Assembly: GCA_036927565.1 (NCBI GenBank)
Contig: JAYESD010000005.1
Span: forward strand, 88,266,301-88,330,300
Direction: 5' to 3'
From: Tuctoria greenei
Taxonomy: Eukaryota; Streptophyta; Magnoliopsida; Poales; Poaceae
Length of the DNA: 64,000 bases
In this document: positions 22,429-34,436 of the stretch, one piece after another
How positions within the stretch are numbered: the stretch's first letter is position 1
Layout of the letters: the number at the start of each line of letters is the position of its first letter
The notes under the pieces: generated by a model
What the model saw: the letters and a program-made list of their open reading frames with translations, nothing else
What the model was told of the DNA's origin: nothing
Database searches by the model: none
Program-made: the position numbers and the translations under genes

Positions 22429-23448
22429 TGTCGAAGTGTTAGAGCGACAATTCCCCCGGATCTACTTAGGAGCAGCCCGCGAAGGTTCTTTGTTTGGCGG
22501 GTCTTAGTCCTCAATCAAGTGTTCTAGCAGATGGAAGTATGAGACAGTGTTTATTACGTGGTTCGGGCGCAAGGAGCGTAACACCCTACTCCGTGGTAGA
22601 TGGTATTGCTAGTATGTGTGTATGCATGTGTGATGATTTTGTCTGGTCCTTTGTAATGGTGGCAGTCCAGGCCTTTTATAGTCGAGGCTGGATGCCTTAC
22701 AAATGGGGTCCCAGGGCCCAACAGGTGGTCCTGGGGCAATCTTATCCTAAAAATCTATGGCTTCTCGCACAAGCTTGCCTGACTGAGGTAGTGAAGACTC
22801 GTTGTCTTGCCTCCTCTCTTGTCAGTAGCCCACGTGTCGTTGCTGACGGTGGCAGAAGGTATGCCGTCGGCATGTCTTGTTGCTGCAAGCTACCCACTTG
22901 GCCAAGTGGGATAGACCTGCGGCACCTTCACTGTAACGCGATTGGTCATAGCGGTCTCTAACAGCTGGCGTGCTCAACGTTGGGTGCCGGAGGTGGGTGC
23001 ACGTGTTCAATGCAAGGCGCTCCATCCCTTATCTCCGTATCTTACCGTCCGAGGCGAGCTGCGGGACATGTGGCAGTATCGGGGCTGATCTCTGCTAGGT
23101 AGGTCAGACCTGGTCCTCCGTGACGCGTGGCAGCTCTGGGGCTCGTCAGGGGACATGGCAGCTCCAGGCCCGTTCTCTTGGGAGGTGCTGGTCCTTGCGC
23201 CCCGTGCCATGTGGCTATTCCGGGGGCGTTCCCCCAAGGTTGTTGAGGTCCCGTCCCTACACGTGGCGTCTCGGGAGCCCATCACACCGGAGGGCCCAAG
23301 TCCCATATTCAAGGCTTACGTGGCAGTGCCGCATATCGATCTTGAGGGAGGCAAAGGCCTTGGTGCCTACAGGACACGTGGCGGCTCCGGACGTGTCTCA
23401 GTGTCTTCATCCTGTGTGCGAGGGTACCCCATCTGCAGGGTACCGACA
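22429..23448 (-). repeat. T2 3' LTR, 1,020 bp
   Basis: Termini TGTCGAAG and GGTACCGACA. Minus-strand TATA (TATAAAA at 22674-22680) and a GGCGTAACACCCTACTCCGTGG block shared with the 5' LTR. Plus-strand ORFs across it are incidental. Confidence 0.92.
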
Positions 23449-23462
23449 GTGGCCCCTGAGTC
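23449..23462 (-). other. T2 polypurine tract
   Basis: gtggcccctgagtc next to the LTR reads GACTCAGGGGCCAC on the minus strand. It is purine-rich but less pure than the Sirevirus tracts. Confidence 0.55.
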
Positions 23463-23990
23463 CACCTTGGGGCGTAATGAAGAGCCCAAAGGTGGAGCTC
23501 TTTCCATGTCTTCTCGCACTATGCTTTGAATTCTATCTTGGACAGCTGAAGCGGTGGGCGCTTCTACCAATCGTCGCCACGCGTCCTCTTCTGGTTGAGA
23601 GACTACGACGACGGGAACTTAGCTTGCTATAATATCTCTGTCTTCTGCGATGCCTTTAACCGTGACAGTTCCCGATGCAGCAATAGCACTTTTGTTCGCT
23701 CCGCCATTATGGGAGTATCCTCAGCGGCTTCCCTAGGCGGCTGACTGACTAGGCTAGTGCGTTAGAGCGGGGACCTAGGACCCGTTGTCATGGGTGTCGT
23801 GTGTTGAGCGGTGCGGTCTGAACCTTCGCTCGGAGTACTCAAGCGTCACGGGGGTGATAAAAAAGAAAAACCTCCGATAGGGGAACTGTTCCTTCCTTAC
23901 TCAAACCACGCAGCCTGAGTTTTCGCCTTCTTCCTCGAGCGCCCGAACCTTCTTCACCCTTTTGCCAATGCTCTCACCTTAGCTTGCTCC
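23463..23990 (+). promoter_or_regulatory. Upstream region of T2 antisense gene
   Basis: About 530 bp lies between polypurine tract and first codons of the plus-strand gene. A TATAATAT at 23628-23635 could serve as TATA box. No other ORF is supported here. Confidence 0.35.
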
Positions 23991-24090
23991 AATGGCTTCC
24001 CTACTGCGTCCTTCCTGCTTCCGGTAGGCCAGGGACTGTTGCCGATGAGGCGGCTCCTTGGCTGGGCAGCTTCAGAGTGCGGATGGATGA
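23991..24090 (+). pseudogene. T2 antisense gene, 5' end before S1
   Basis: A short plus-strand coding start (ATGGCTTCC at 23992, or a later ATG) precedes the S1 insertion at GATGA (24086-24090). Removing S1 and one duplication joins it in frame to the DLMR motif at 34437, typical of the N-terminus of this family. An early stop near 24026 means the true start may be the downstream ATG close to the junction. Confidence 0.45.
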
Positions 24091-25946
24091 TGTAGGATCG
24101 AAGAGCACATGAAAATATACCATAGGGGGAGTGAATGATAGATTTAAAAATCTTACGCAGCGGAAACAATTAAACCCCAAACCCTTTCGGCAGAAAAATG
24201 ATCTGTTAAAGAAATCATGTGTGAGACTAATCTAAACGTGTTTCATCGTGACAAAAGTGATATATATCAGAGATAATCAAGTCACGAAGACAACACAAAA
24301 AGAATCACTCAAATCCGTCGAGAAAAACTCAAGTTATGATCGAAAGATCAAACAATAGTCAATCTGCCCTACCAGAGAAAAAACAGTTCTGGAACGCTGC
24401 AAAGAAACTCGTGTAGATCAGAAACCACAAATCCAATGACCGTGAAATTTTGACATATGATAGATAATCAAAGTTGTGAAGACAATACAAAAAAGAATCA
24501 CGTCAATTGGATCTGTAAAACTCGAGTTATGATAAAACCACCGACGAAAGGTAGTGCTGTCCAGAAACTCGACGAGTAAAACTTGTCTGGAACAAGTCGG
24601 ACGAATAAGGCACAAAAGTTCCTTCAAACTACGAATTTTATTCAATAGAACACAAGAGGAACAGCCCCAAAGTCGTCTACCACGAACTCTGGGCTCCCTT
24701 GCTTATATAACCAGCCCTTAGGCCAACCCAATATCAACTAGGACTCCAATCCTACTCAGGTCACGAATCGTAACTTTCCATAACTGCTTAGGATTCTTCT
24801 ATACGTAGATAGAAGCTATCTTAAGACTTCCAAACACCTTAGGAACGTATCCCACATTCCTAAACAACTCAAATTCGTGACCAACATGAAATCCTATCAT
24901 AACCAACTCGATACTTTCCATACCGAGCCATAACCGACTCCGCCGCAGCCGAAGTCATCAACCGATACAATCCGATCCTTCAACCAGATCTTCTCATCCA
25001 TAAACCATATTCGGAACCATGTTGCCACGTCATGCACCGCATGCATACGTGCAAACACCTTCCTTCGACGTCCAGTAACCTTCATATGCACCGCTCTTGA
25101 TTCAATCATCCTGCGCGACCTCCTGATCAGCTCAACCACAGTTCCTCCCGAACTTGGTTGTTGGAACCTCATCTCCTCCCTGAGACTAGTCCAATGGATC
25201 TCGTCACCAGCCATGACTTGAACTCAAGCAACACCTACACATGAATAAACAACCAATCCATACTAGCCCAAGTCCTCGACTTGACTCAAGTTAGTTCCAA
25301 ACACAACACCTTACGTGAGCACCTCACATAAGCATGTTGCAAAACCACAGTAACACAATATCATCCATATCAACCAAAACGCACCAAAAACTTAGCAAAT
25401 GAATACTAAGCAATCTTTCCAACAATGTAAAGCAAGTACGAAACATTGCAAATGAAAAGCAGAAGCATTGCGGTCAAGTTCCGGACCTTGCCAGAGCAAT
25501 CCGGAGCTTGAGCCGGAGCTATCAAAAGCTAGTAGAACCTAGTGCCGGAGCTTACCAAAACTAGTAGATCCTAGCACTGGAGCTTACCAAAAACTAGTCA
25601 AAACTAGTCAACCCAAAACCGGAGCTAGACAAAGTACGTCGGAGCTTAGCAAAAGCATTCCGGAGCTATCAAATATATGCCGGAGCTATCAAAGACATGC
25701 CGGAGCTAAAGATAAAGCTCACCGGAGCTAACCAAAGCTAGTCGGACCTTACCAAGAAGTCGGACCTAGCATCTAACGTAGCCGTAGCTACCCAAAGCAA
25801 GCCGGACCTACCGTCGGACCTTGCTGTAGCTCAGAGCTAGAGTCGGACCTTGATAAAAAGATGTTTTGGTAATATTCAAAACTTTTATCATCAAAGCCAA
25901 GTGTATTCACTACAAGCCAATGTATTCAGCACACATAGGTCTTACA
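24091..25946 (-). repeat. S1 3' LTR
   Basis: Starts TGTAGGATCG, ends GGTCTTACA. Minus-strand TATA box TTATATAA at 24703-24710. The stretch 25490-25860 is a degenerate array of ~20-25 bp units with core CCGGAGCTA or GTCGGACCT. Confidence 0.95.
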
Positions 25947-26127
25947 ATCTCCCCCTTGATGAATGCATTGGCAACACCATTTAAAATCCGAACATTGGCT
26001 TATTCACATAAAAGTTTTGAAGGCAATTTCTCCCATTTTGTAAATCAAAAGAAAATCTCTCCCCCTTTATTTTCTCTCCTTATGCCCATATTTTCTTTCT
26101 CTTCATGCTTATCTCTCCCCCTTTGAC
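25947..26127 (-). other. S1 triple polypurine tracts
   Basis: Three minus-strand AAGGGGGAGA-type tracts: 25947-25957 (adjoining the LTR), 26056-26068 and 26111-26127. Repeated tracts upstream of the 3' LTR are a known Sirevirus hallmark. Confidence 0.85.
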
Positions 26128-26920
26128 AATGTATTCAGCAAGTCATGAGCATATAAACAAATTATCTCTCTAACTTTAGTTGTTATGAGCATATTATAAC
26201 ATATACATATAAACAAAGCTCATCCAAGTCATACTATCAAGTATCTTATATTTTCACATCAATGAAATACATAAAGTAGTGTAAGCCATGCTAGAGATCA
26301 AATGTAATTTTCAATTTAAGCAAGTCATGATCTCACAAACTTAACTATCTCAAAACCTGATAGCATGACACTAGTTGCTGCATTTTATTATTTTTCAAAG
26401 CATAAATTATATCATATGATATTTGCAAGAGATTATATGCACATCTGCCTTATTCTAACCAACCAAGCCAAGCCTATGTCATTTGATAATCAGAAGCTTA
26501 AGAACATGGTTTTAGTCATACACAACTTCTTCCAAGTTCATATCTAAGTGCAATGACAAGCCATCTCAAAAGAAGAAGTGCGATGCACACATATTCTCTT
26601 GATCTTTTCTCAATTTATATTTGTTCATAAAAACTCAACATGTGAGTTGATTACTTGATTAATTCTTTATGATTAAAAGCATTTGTGAGCATGCAACAAG
26701 TTCAAAACAGCAAGAAAGTTCGACCATGACCAGTTTTAGTGTAAGTAATTATTCCAATTACTAGACATGGCAAAAACTACAAAATGTATAACACGAGTAA
26801 TGTAGTAAGAACTTTCAGCATGTAAAAGGAATCACAGAGTCATATATATATAAAATACTATGCTCATATTATTTTAATTTCAGATTCACACATAGACTTC
26901 CCAAGTTTCAAAACTCCTCC
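26128..26920 (-). other. S1 3' spacer
   Basis: AT-rich non-coding DNA between the RNase H stop (26921) and the polypurine tracts. E1 and E2 carry an env-like gene in this place; no trace of one is seen here. Confidence 0.6.
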
Positions 26921-29900
26921 TCAATTTAAGCCATGAGGATGCATAACCCCTATTTCACTACGAATGTAACAAAAACGAGTGAAATCCAAAGGTTTTGCAA
27001 AAATGTCAGCCAATTGTTGTTCGATATCAACATGGTGAAGCACAATGGTTCCTTTTTCAACATTATCTCGGAGAAAGTGATACCTAATATCAATGTGCTT
27101 AGTTCTAGAATGTTGCACGGGGTTTTTAGCAATGCAAATAGCACTCGTGTTATCACAAAACAGTGGAACACTGATCAACCCCAGAGTCCTTAAGTGTTTG
27201 AACAATCCAAAGAATTTGTGAGCAAGCACTAGCAGCAGCTACATATTCAGATTCGGCTGTGGATTGAGCAACTGAATTTTGTTTTCTAGAGGACCAAGCA
27301 ACAAGAGAATTACCAAGAAAATGACAAGCACCGGAAGTACTTTTCCTATCAATCCTACAACCTCCAAAATCAGCATCGGAAAAAGCTTTCAAAGTAACAG
27401 TTGAGGAAGAAGGAAGAAAAATGCCAAATTCTTGAGTTGCATGTAAGTACCTGAGAATCCTTTTGACGGCTTGACGATGTGAAACACGTGGGGAATCTTG
27501 AAACCGTGCACAAAGACATACGCTGAATTGTATGTCCGGTCTTGATGCCGTGAGGTACAAAAGTGATCCGATCATGCTTCTATATTCTTTTTGATCCACG
27601 GATTCACCATCTTCATCAAGTTCAAGTGTTGTTGCTGTTCCCATTGGTGTCCGAAGAGACTTGCTTTTGTCCATGTTGAAGTGCCTTAGGAGGTCTTTGG
27701 TATACTTCGTTTGATGCACAAAGGTACCCTCCTTGGTTTGCTTGATTTGCAGCCCCAAAAAGTAAGTGAGTTCACCCATCATACTCATTTCAAATTTGGA
27801 ACTCATCATTGCTGAAAACTTGGACACAAGATCATGAGAAGCACAACCAAAGATAATATCATCCACATACACTTGAACAAATAATGAGTCATTGCCATGT
27901 TTAAGCACAAAAAGAGTTCTATCAACCTTGCCCATGGTAAACCCCTTTTCAAGTAAGAATGTTTTTAACCTATCATACCATGCTCTAGGGGCTTGTTTGA
28001 GACCGTATAAGGCTTTGGACAGTTTGTAAACATGATTAGGAATATCTGGATTTTCAAAACCCGGTGGTTGTTTGACATAAACCTCCTCATCTATGTAGCC
28101 ATTAAGAAAAGCACTTTTAACATCCATTTGATATAGCTTAAAACCTTTAGATGCTGCAAAAGCTAACAAAATTCTTATGGCTTCTAATCTAGCGACAAGA
28201 GCAAAAGTTTCATCAAAATCTAGACCTTCAACTTGAGTGAAACCTTGAGCAACCAACCTAGCCTTATTCCTAACCACAACCCCATCCTCACTTTGTTTAT
28301 TTTTAAATACCCATTTAGTTCCAATTAAAGTGTGACCTTGAGATGGAGGTACAAGTTTCCAAACATTATTTCTTTCAAAATTTTCTAACTCTTCTTGCAT
28401 GGCAATAATCTAAGATTCATTAGTGAGTGCGTGTGATATATCTTTGGGTTCAAAAGAAGCAACTAAAGCAGAATGAGCATGAGAATTTGGATCGCAAAAC
28501 CTGGACCGTGTGACTCATTCGTGCAAGCTTCCAATCATCTGTTGTGGGGGATGATCTTTATAAAAACGTAGGGGAACAAATGTCTCACAAGCTTCTTCTT
28601 CATTAGATTCATCGTAGATTGATGAGCTTGTGACTTGTGGACAATCAGGACCAGCATAAGTGATAGCCGGAGCTTGTTCAATGTCCGGAGCTGGACACGT
28701 GTCAACTTCGGAACTACTAGGCAGTATCACCGGCTCTTCTTCATCTTCGAAAATACCCTCCCCCTGAGGATACGGATCTGGTCCTGCAACACCGGAGCTA
28801 GTACCTGGGCTAGCTTCATCAAAAGACACTTAACAAGTCTCCACAATTTTGTTAGTGTCAAGTAAAAGCACACGGTAGCCTCTAGTATGAGATGGATAAC
28901 CAAGAAACATGCCATCAATGGATCTAGGTTCAAATTTATCAAGATTACCATGTTTCTTAACAAAGCATTTGCAACCAAAGGCCCGAAAGTGTGTAACACT
29001 AGGCCTATGTCCAAACCGAAGCTCATATGGTGTTTTACCTAGCTTTGTACGCAAGAAAACACGATTTGAGACATAACAAGCGGTTGCTAATGCATCAGCC
29101 AAAAATTTCCTAGGAGTTTGATATTCATCAAGCATAGTCCTAGCCATCTCAACTAAGGTTCTGTTCTTTCTTTCTACAACACCGTTTTGTTGAGGTACAT
29201 GTGGTGAAGAAAATTGATGATTTATTCCATTTTCAGCACAAAAGTGATCAAAAGGTTGATTTTTAAATTCAGTTCCGTTATCACTTCTAATTGCTTTTAA
29301 TGATCATGGGTGATCAATTGATAATCTAAGAAATAAAGTTCTAAAATGACTAAAAACTTCATTCTTAGATGCCATAAAGTAAACCCAAGAGTATCTAGAA
29401 TAATCATCAACAATAACAAGAACATACCATTTACCTCCAAAGGATTGAACACGTGAAGGTCCTACGGTGTCAAGATGCAAAAGTTGACATGGTTCAGTTG
29501 TCATGATCATTGTGAGAGGAGTATGTGAACCTGCAACCATCTTAGCATGTCTACAAGAAGAGCACACAATTTCTTTGTCCCCTTTAAGCCTAGGCAGCCC
29601 ACGTATACGATCAAGAGCACTAACACGCATTAGGTGATCAAAGCCTACGTGACCAAGTCTACGATGCCAAAAATATAAGTCCTTTGAATCATTAGAAACT
29701 AGACACCTATGCTTAGAGGAAGACATATCAAAATCATCTTTAAAAACTCTTCCAAACCGAGACATGTTAAAAATAAGCTCACTATTTGAACTTACAACTT
29801 TGCAGCAGTTTTTATTGAAAATAATTTCTAGATTTTCATCTAGCAATTGTGCAACAGAAAGCAAGTTGTATTTCAAATTTTTGACAAGTGCCAAATCCTT

Positions 29901-30080
29901 CAAAGTGTAGTGATCATTTACTCTAACCGAACCCTTAGCAATTATAGGAGTTGAAGAATTATCAGCAAAAGTAACATTTTCTACACGTGACACAAAAGAG
30001 AGGGAGGAGAACCAATCTTTGTTACCAGTCATGTGGCGTGAGCAACCTGAATCCACAATCCAAATGTTCTCCTTCCTCAA
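26921..30080 (-). pseudogene. S1 pol: protease-integrase-RT-RNase H (broken)
   Basis: Protease with WIVDSGCSRHMTG at the top (30060-30020). GAG-pre-integrase HRRLGHVGFDHL with a CxxC knuckle (SSCRHAK). Integrase core with HLDTVGPSRVQSFGGKWYVLVIVDDYS. RT with MDVKSAFLNGYIDEEVYVKQPPGF, YGLKQAPRAWY and the catalytic YVDDIIFG. RNase H with SDADFGG..RKSTSGACHFLG, ending in the KHIDIRYHFLRD segment. Nonsense codons lie at 29304 (TGA, in integrase), 28830, 28515 and near 28410, and a frameshift near 27180. RT and RNase H motifs themselves are intact. It would process, reverse-transcribe and integrate the element cDNA if functional. Confidence 0.92.
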
Positions 30081-30089
30081 ACGTGTAAC

Positions 30090-32478
30090 CTACATAGAAG
30101 CACAATATGTCGATGACTCAATACTGGGGTTAGTCAAAAGGCATTTAGGAATCCAGTACTGAGTCACGCGACGTGCAGTTGGAAAAACACGCGAAAGCTG
30201 AGACAAAAAAACAGGTTTATGAGTCGAAGTTTGAGGTTTTCTATTCTTAACTCTTTTAGCACAAGAACCAGTAGCTCCGGAGGTAAAAGCAGCAGTTCCA
30301 AAAGACAAGGCTGAAGCTCCGGAAACAAAAGCTGAAGTTCCGAAGGAAACAACAGAAGGTCCGGGAGCTCTCGGAGCTATCGGAACTATCTGAGCTGCTT
30401 TTGCAGATTTCTTACCAGAAGGTCCGGAAGCTACCTTTTCAAATTTCTGACTCACTAAAGCAGGTTGTTTTTTTCTAATTGCATGAAAGTTATGAGATCT
30501 AGCAACCATTCTTTCCCTTCTTTGTTGTTTAGCTAGTCTATAACAAAAATCTATGACATGACCATCTCTACCACAGTAGGTACAATGAAATTTAACTTTG
30601 TGTTCATGTCTAGATGAGCAAGCAATATTTTTATTTGAAACCGAATGTGACAACACTCCTGCAGATTTGAAAACCACTCCTTTTTGTTTAGGAACTGTTT
30701 GAATCAAACAACTTCCTAATGACTTCACAATTTTAGGTGGATGTGCCTTAGCATGAGCATGAGAATCAAAACCTAAACCAGTTTTATCATTGCAAGACTT
30801 GGAAGAATTCAGTAGCAAGTTTAGGTTTTTTTCCCATTACAAAACCGATCTAATGTCCTATGCATGCTGTCAAGTTTATTGGACAGATCAAGGCAATTTT
30901 CACATGAAGTTTTTCCTTTTAGTTTGCAATTGGAACAAAATTTAACTTCATGAGAACGTAAAGCATTGTTCAATATAGAAATTTCATTCATAGCATCTTG
31001 CAGTTTTTTATCAAGATCATCACAACTAGAACAATGCAAATCAATTGTATAACAAGAAGCATCTTTTAAGTTTCCAAGATTAAGTGCACCAAGCTCTTTG
31101 TTCTTTTCAATTTCAAGTTCAAGTTTATCAAGTGTGGAGGAATGTGCACTTCTTAGGGAGGACAATTGTTCATATATTAAATCACATGAGGAACATGCAT
31201 CATCACTAGGAATCAGTGTTTTTAAATGGTTGATTTCAGATTCTAGTGATTCAATTTTAGCAGCACTATCCCTAAGCTTTTTGTCCTTTTTCTTGACAAT
31301 AATAGTTGCACGAGAAATAGCATCACACATTTCATTGCAGGTAGAACATACCTCATCGTCTTCACTGTTGTGTTCTGCATCCTCCTGACTTGATCTTGAT
31401 CTTGTTTTGCCCGCCATGAAGCATAAGTTGGCCAGATCGTCATCATCTTCATCACTTTCAAAGTCTACATCACTTGAACTAAGTTCTTGAAGTGCGGTGA
31501 TGAAGCTGTTAATCATCTTGCGTCCTATGGTACCCTTCTTTTTCTTTTTGTTGGAATTTCCAGAGGAGGTCTGGACCTTGCTTTGTTTTTCTTCCCGGGT
31601 GGTCGGACCTGGAAGATTAGGGCATTCTGTACGAAAGTGTCCTGTTTTACCACATTCAAAACAGCGTTGAGGTCCGGAGCTTCCTCTCCTTCTAGTTCTC
31701 ACATTTTGCAATGCTTTTGAGAATCTACTAGAGATGAGTGCCAACTCCTCTTCTGGAAATTCTTCGATCTGCTCTAGGGTTAGTGAGGACAATAAAGCAA
31801 GAGTATTGCAAGATGATGATTGGCCGGAGCTAGACATGTCACGTTGTGAAACAATGCAATAGACTTATTTGGGTTCTTACGTGCTAGGATGTCAATTTCA
31901 TGAGTTTTTAGTTTAGAATAGAGTACATCTAATGTAAGAGAACTCATGACAGTAGATTCACGAATAGATGTTACTTTCATCTCCCAAATTGACATGTCTA
32001 ATGCACTAAGAAGTTTCCTAGCATTCTCAGCATCATAAAAATTAACATTGACACTACGTAAGTTGCTGAGAATTTTATTGAAACGAGCAAAGAGGTCATC
32101 GATAGACTCACCTGGTTGCATCTCAAAGCCCATATATTCCCTTTTGAACATATCTTGTTTTACCTCCTTGATTGTGTTGGAGCCTTCATGATAATCACAG
32201 AGAGCTCTCCAAACATCGTATGCTGACCGGAGGTGCACGACACGATCAAAGTCGCTTTGAGTGAGTCCTTGGATGATCAAGTTTCGGGCTTTGTTGTTGT
32301 TGTCAACGTCCTGTAGGTTTGTGGCCGTGACTTGATCATTAGGTGGCACTTCATAAGGCTTATACACCTTCTCCCATATTGAAAATCCTTGTGCCTGGAT
32401 AAAAGCCTCCATGCGTGCCTTCCAAACCTGAAAATCAATACCAGCAAACACACAAGGTTTGGCGGAGTACTTCTCCAT
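30090..32478 (-). pseudogene. S1 gag (three frame segments)
   Basis: The start at ATG 32478-32476 (MEKYSAKPCVFAG) is the first after the primer site. The UBN2/Retrotran_gag_2 region (32478-31840) has WKARMEAFIQ and YDVWRALCDYHEGS. A first knuckle, CFECGKTGHFRTEC, is at about 31660-31620. A long Glu/Lys/Ser segment with several CxxC pairs looks coiled-coil. A second knuckle, CTYCGRDGHVIDFC, is at about 30580-30540. Ala/Ser/Gly-rich repeats (30400-30240) follow. The frame changes near 31850, and again at an A7 run (plus-strand T7 at 30826-30832). A UAG at 30090-30092 separates gag from protease. Long Sirevirus gags of this type are usual. Confidence 0.88.
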
Positions 32479-32526
32479 GATGATTAGTCAAAAACACGTG
32501 CTAATCACAAAGATTAGAGCACCGTG

Positions 32527-32538
32527 GCTCTGATACCA
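32527..32538 (-). other. S1 primer-binding site
   Basis: Minus strand TGGTATCAGAGC, two bases from the 5' LTR, exactly the initiator-Met tRNA complement used by Sireviruses. Confidence 0.93.
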
Positions 32539-32540
32539 AT

Positions 32541-34431
32541 TGTAGGATCGAAGATCACGTGAAAAGCTACCAGAGGGGGGTGAATGGTAGATTTAAAAAT
32601 CTTACGCAGCGGAAACAATTAAACCCCAAACCCTTTCGCTAGAAAAACGATCTGTTAAAGAAATCGTGTGTGAGACTAATCTAAACGTGTTTCATCGTGA
32701 CAAAAGTGATATATATCAGAGATAATAAAGTCACGAAGACAACCCAAAAAGAATCACTCAAATCCGTCGAGAAAAACTCAAGTTATGATCGAAAGATCAA
32801 ACAATAGTCAATCTGCCCTACCCGAGAAAAAACAGTTCTGGAACGCTGCAAAGAAACTCGTGTAGATCAGAAACCACAAATCCAATGACCGTGAAATTTT
32901 GACATATGATAGATAATAAAAGTTGTGAAGTCAATCCAAAAAAGAATCACGTCAATTGGATCTGTAAAACTCGAGTTATGATAAAACCACCGACAAAAGG
33001 TAGTGTTGTCTAGAAACTCGACGAGTAAAACTTGTCTGGAACAAGTCGGACGAACAAGGCACAAAAGTTCCTTCAAACTACGAATTTTATTCAATAGAAC
33101 ATAAGAGGAACAGCCCCAAAGTTGTCTACCACGAACTCTGGGCTCCCTTGCTTATATAACCAGCCCTTAGGCCAACCCAATATCAACTAGGATTCCAATC
33201 CTACTCAGATCACGAATCGTAACTTTCCATAACTGCTTAGGATTCTTCTATACGCAGATAGAAGCTATCTTAAGACTTCCAAACACCTTAGGAACGTATC
33301 CCACATTCCTAAACAACTCAAATTCGTGACCCACACGAAATCCTATCATAACCAACTCGATACTTTCCATACCGAGCCATAACCGACTCCGACGCAGCCG
33401 AAGTCATCAACCGATACAATCCGATCCTTCAACCAGATCTTCTCATCCATAAACCATCTTCAGAACCATGTTGCCACGTCATGCACCGCATGCATACGTG
33501 CAAACACCTTCCTTCGACGTCTAGTAACCTTCATATGCACCGCCCTTGATTCAATCATCATGCGCGACCTCCTGATCAGCTCAACCACAGTTCCTCCCGA
33601 ACTTGGTTGTTGGAACCTCATCTCCTCCCTGAGACTAGTCCAATGGATCCCGTCACCAGCCATGACTTGAACTCAAGCAACACCTGCACATGAATAAACA
33701 ACCAATCCATACAAGCCCAAGTCCTCGACTTGACTCAAGTTAGTTCCGAACACAACACCTTACGTGAGCACCTCACATAAGCATGTTGCAAAACCACAGT
33801 AACACAATATCATCCATATCAACCAAAACGCACCAAAAACTTAGCAAATGAATACTAAGCAATCTTTCCAACAATGTAAAGAAAGTACGAAACATTGCAA
33901 ATGAAAAGCAGAAGCACTGCGGTCAAGTTTCGGATCTTGCCAGAGCAACCCGGAGCTTGAGCTGGAGCTATCAAAAGCTAGTAGAACCTAGTGCCAGAGC
34001 TTACCAAAACTAGTACAATGAAGCACCTGCCGGAGCTTACCAAAACTAGTAGATCCTAGCACTGGAGCTTACCAAGAACTAGTCAAAACTAGTCAACCCA
34101 AAACCAGAGCTAGACAAAGTACGTCGGAGCTTAGCAAAAGCATTCCGGAGCTATCAAATATATGCCGGAGCTATCAAAGACATGCCAGAGCTAAAGATAA
34201 AGCTCACCGGAGCTAACCAAAGCTAGTCGGACCTTACCAAGAAGTCGGACCTAGCATCTAACGTAGCCGGAGCTACCCAAAGCAAGTCGGACCTACCGTC
34301 GGACCTTGCTGTAGCTCAGAGCTAGAGTCGGACCTTGATAAAAAGATGTTTTTGTGATATTCAAAACTTTTATCATCAAATCCAAGTGTATTCACTACAA
34401 GCCAATGTATTCAACACACATAGGTCTTACA
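32541..34431 (-). repeat. S1 5' LTR
   Basis: Starts TGTAGGATCG, ends GGTCTTACA; TATA box at 33152-33159. The CCGGAGCT array (about 33940-34340) carries one ~35-bp unit (near 34010) more than the 3' LTR. Confidence 0.95.
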
Positions 34432-34436
34432 GATGA

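Larger units (their letters stand above)
24091..34431 (-). mobile_element. S1: complete Sirevirus (Ty1/copia), 10,341 bp
   Basis: LTRs of 1,856 and 1,891 bp lie in direct orientation, with TG..CA ends and perfect GATGA duplications (24086-24090, 34432-34436). It has an initiator-Met primer site next to the upper LTR and three polypurine-tract copies near the lower one. Internal order on the minus strand is gag with two CCHC knuckles, protease, integrase, RT, RNase H. There is no env-like gene, only a 970-bp 3' spacer. By eye the first ~430 bp of the two LTRs differ at roughly 17 positions, and a ~35-bp array unit is extra in the 5' LTR. The age is therefore moderate, and the coding region has several nonsense codons and frameshifts. 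Confidence 0.95.

Noticed and set aside
23120..23632. 170-codon plus-strand ORF
   Set aside because: It lies mostly in the T2 3' LTR, is not conserved as a frame in the 5' LTR and has no motif.
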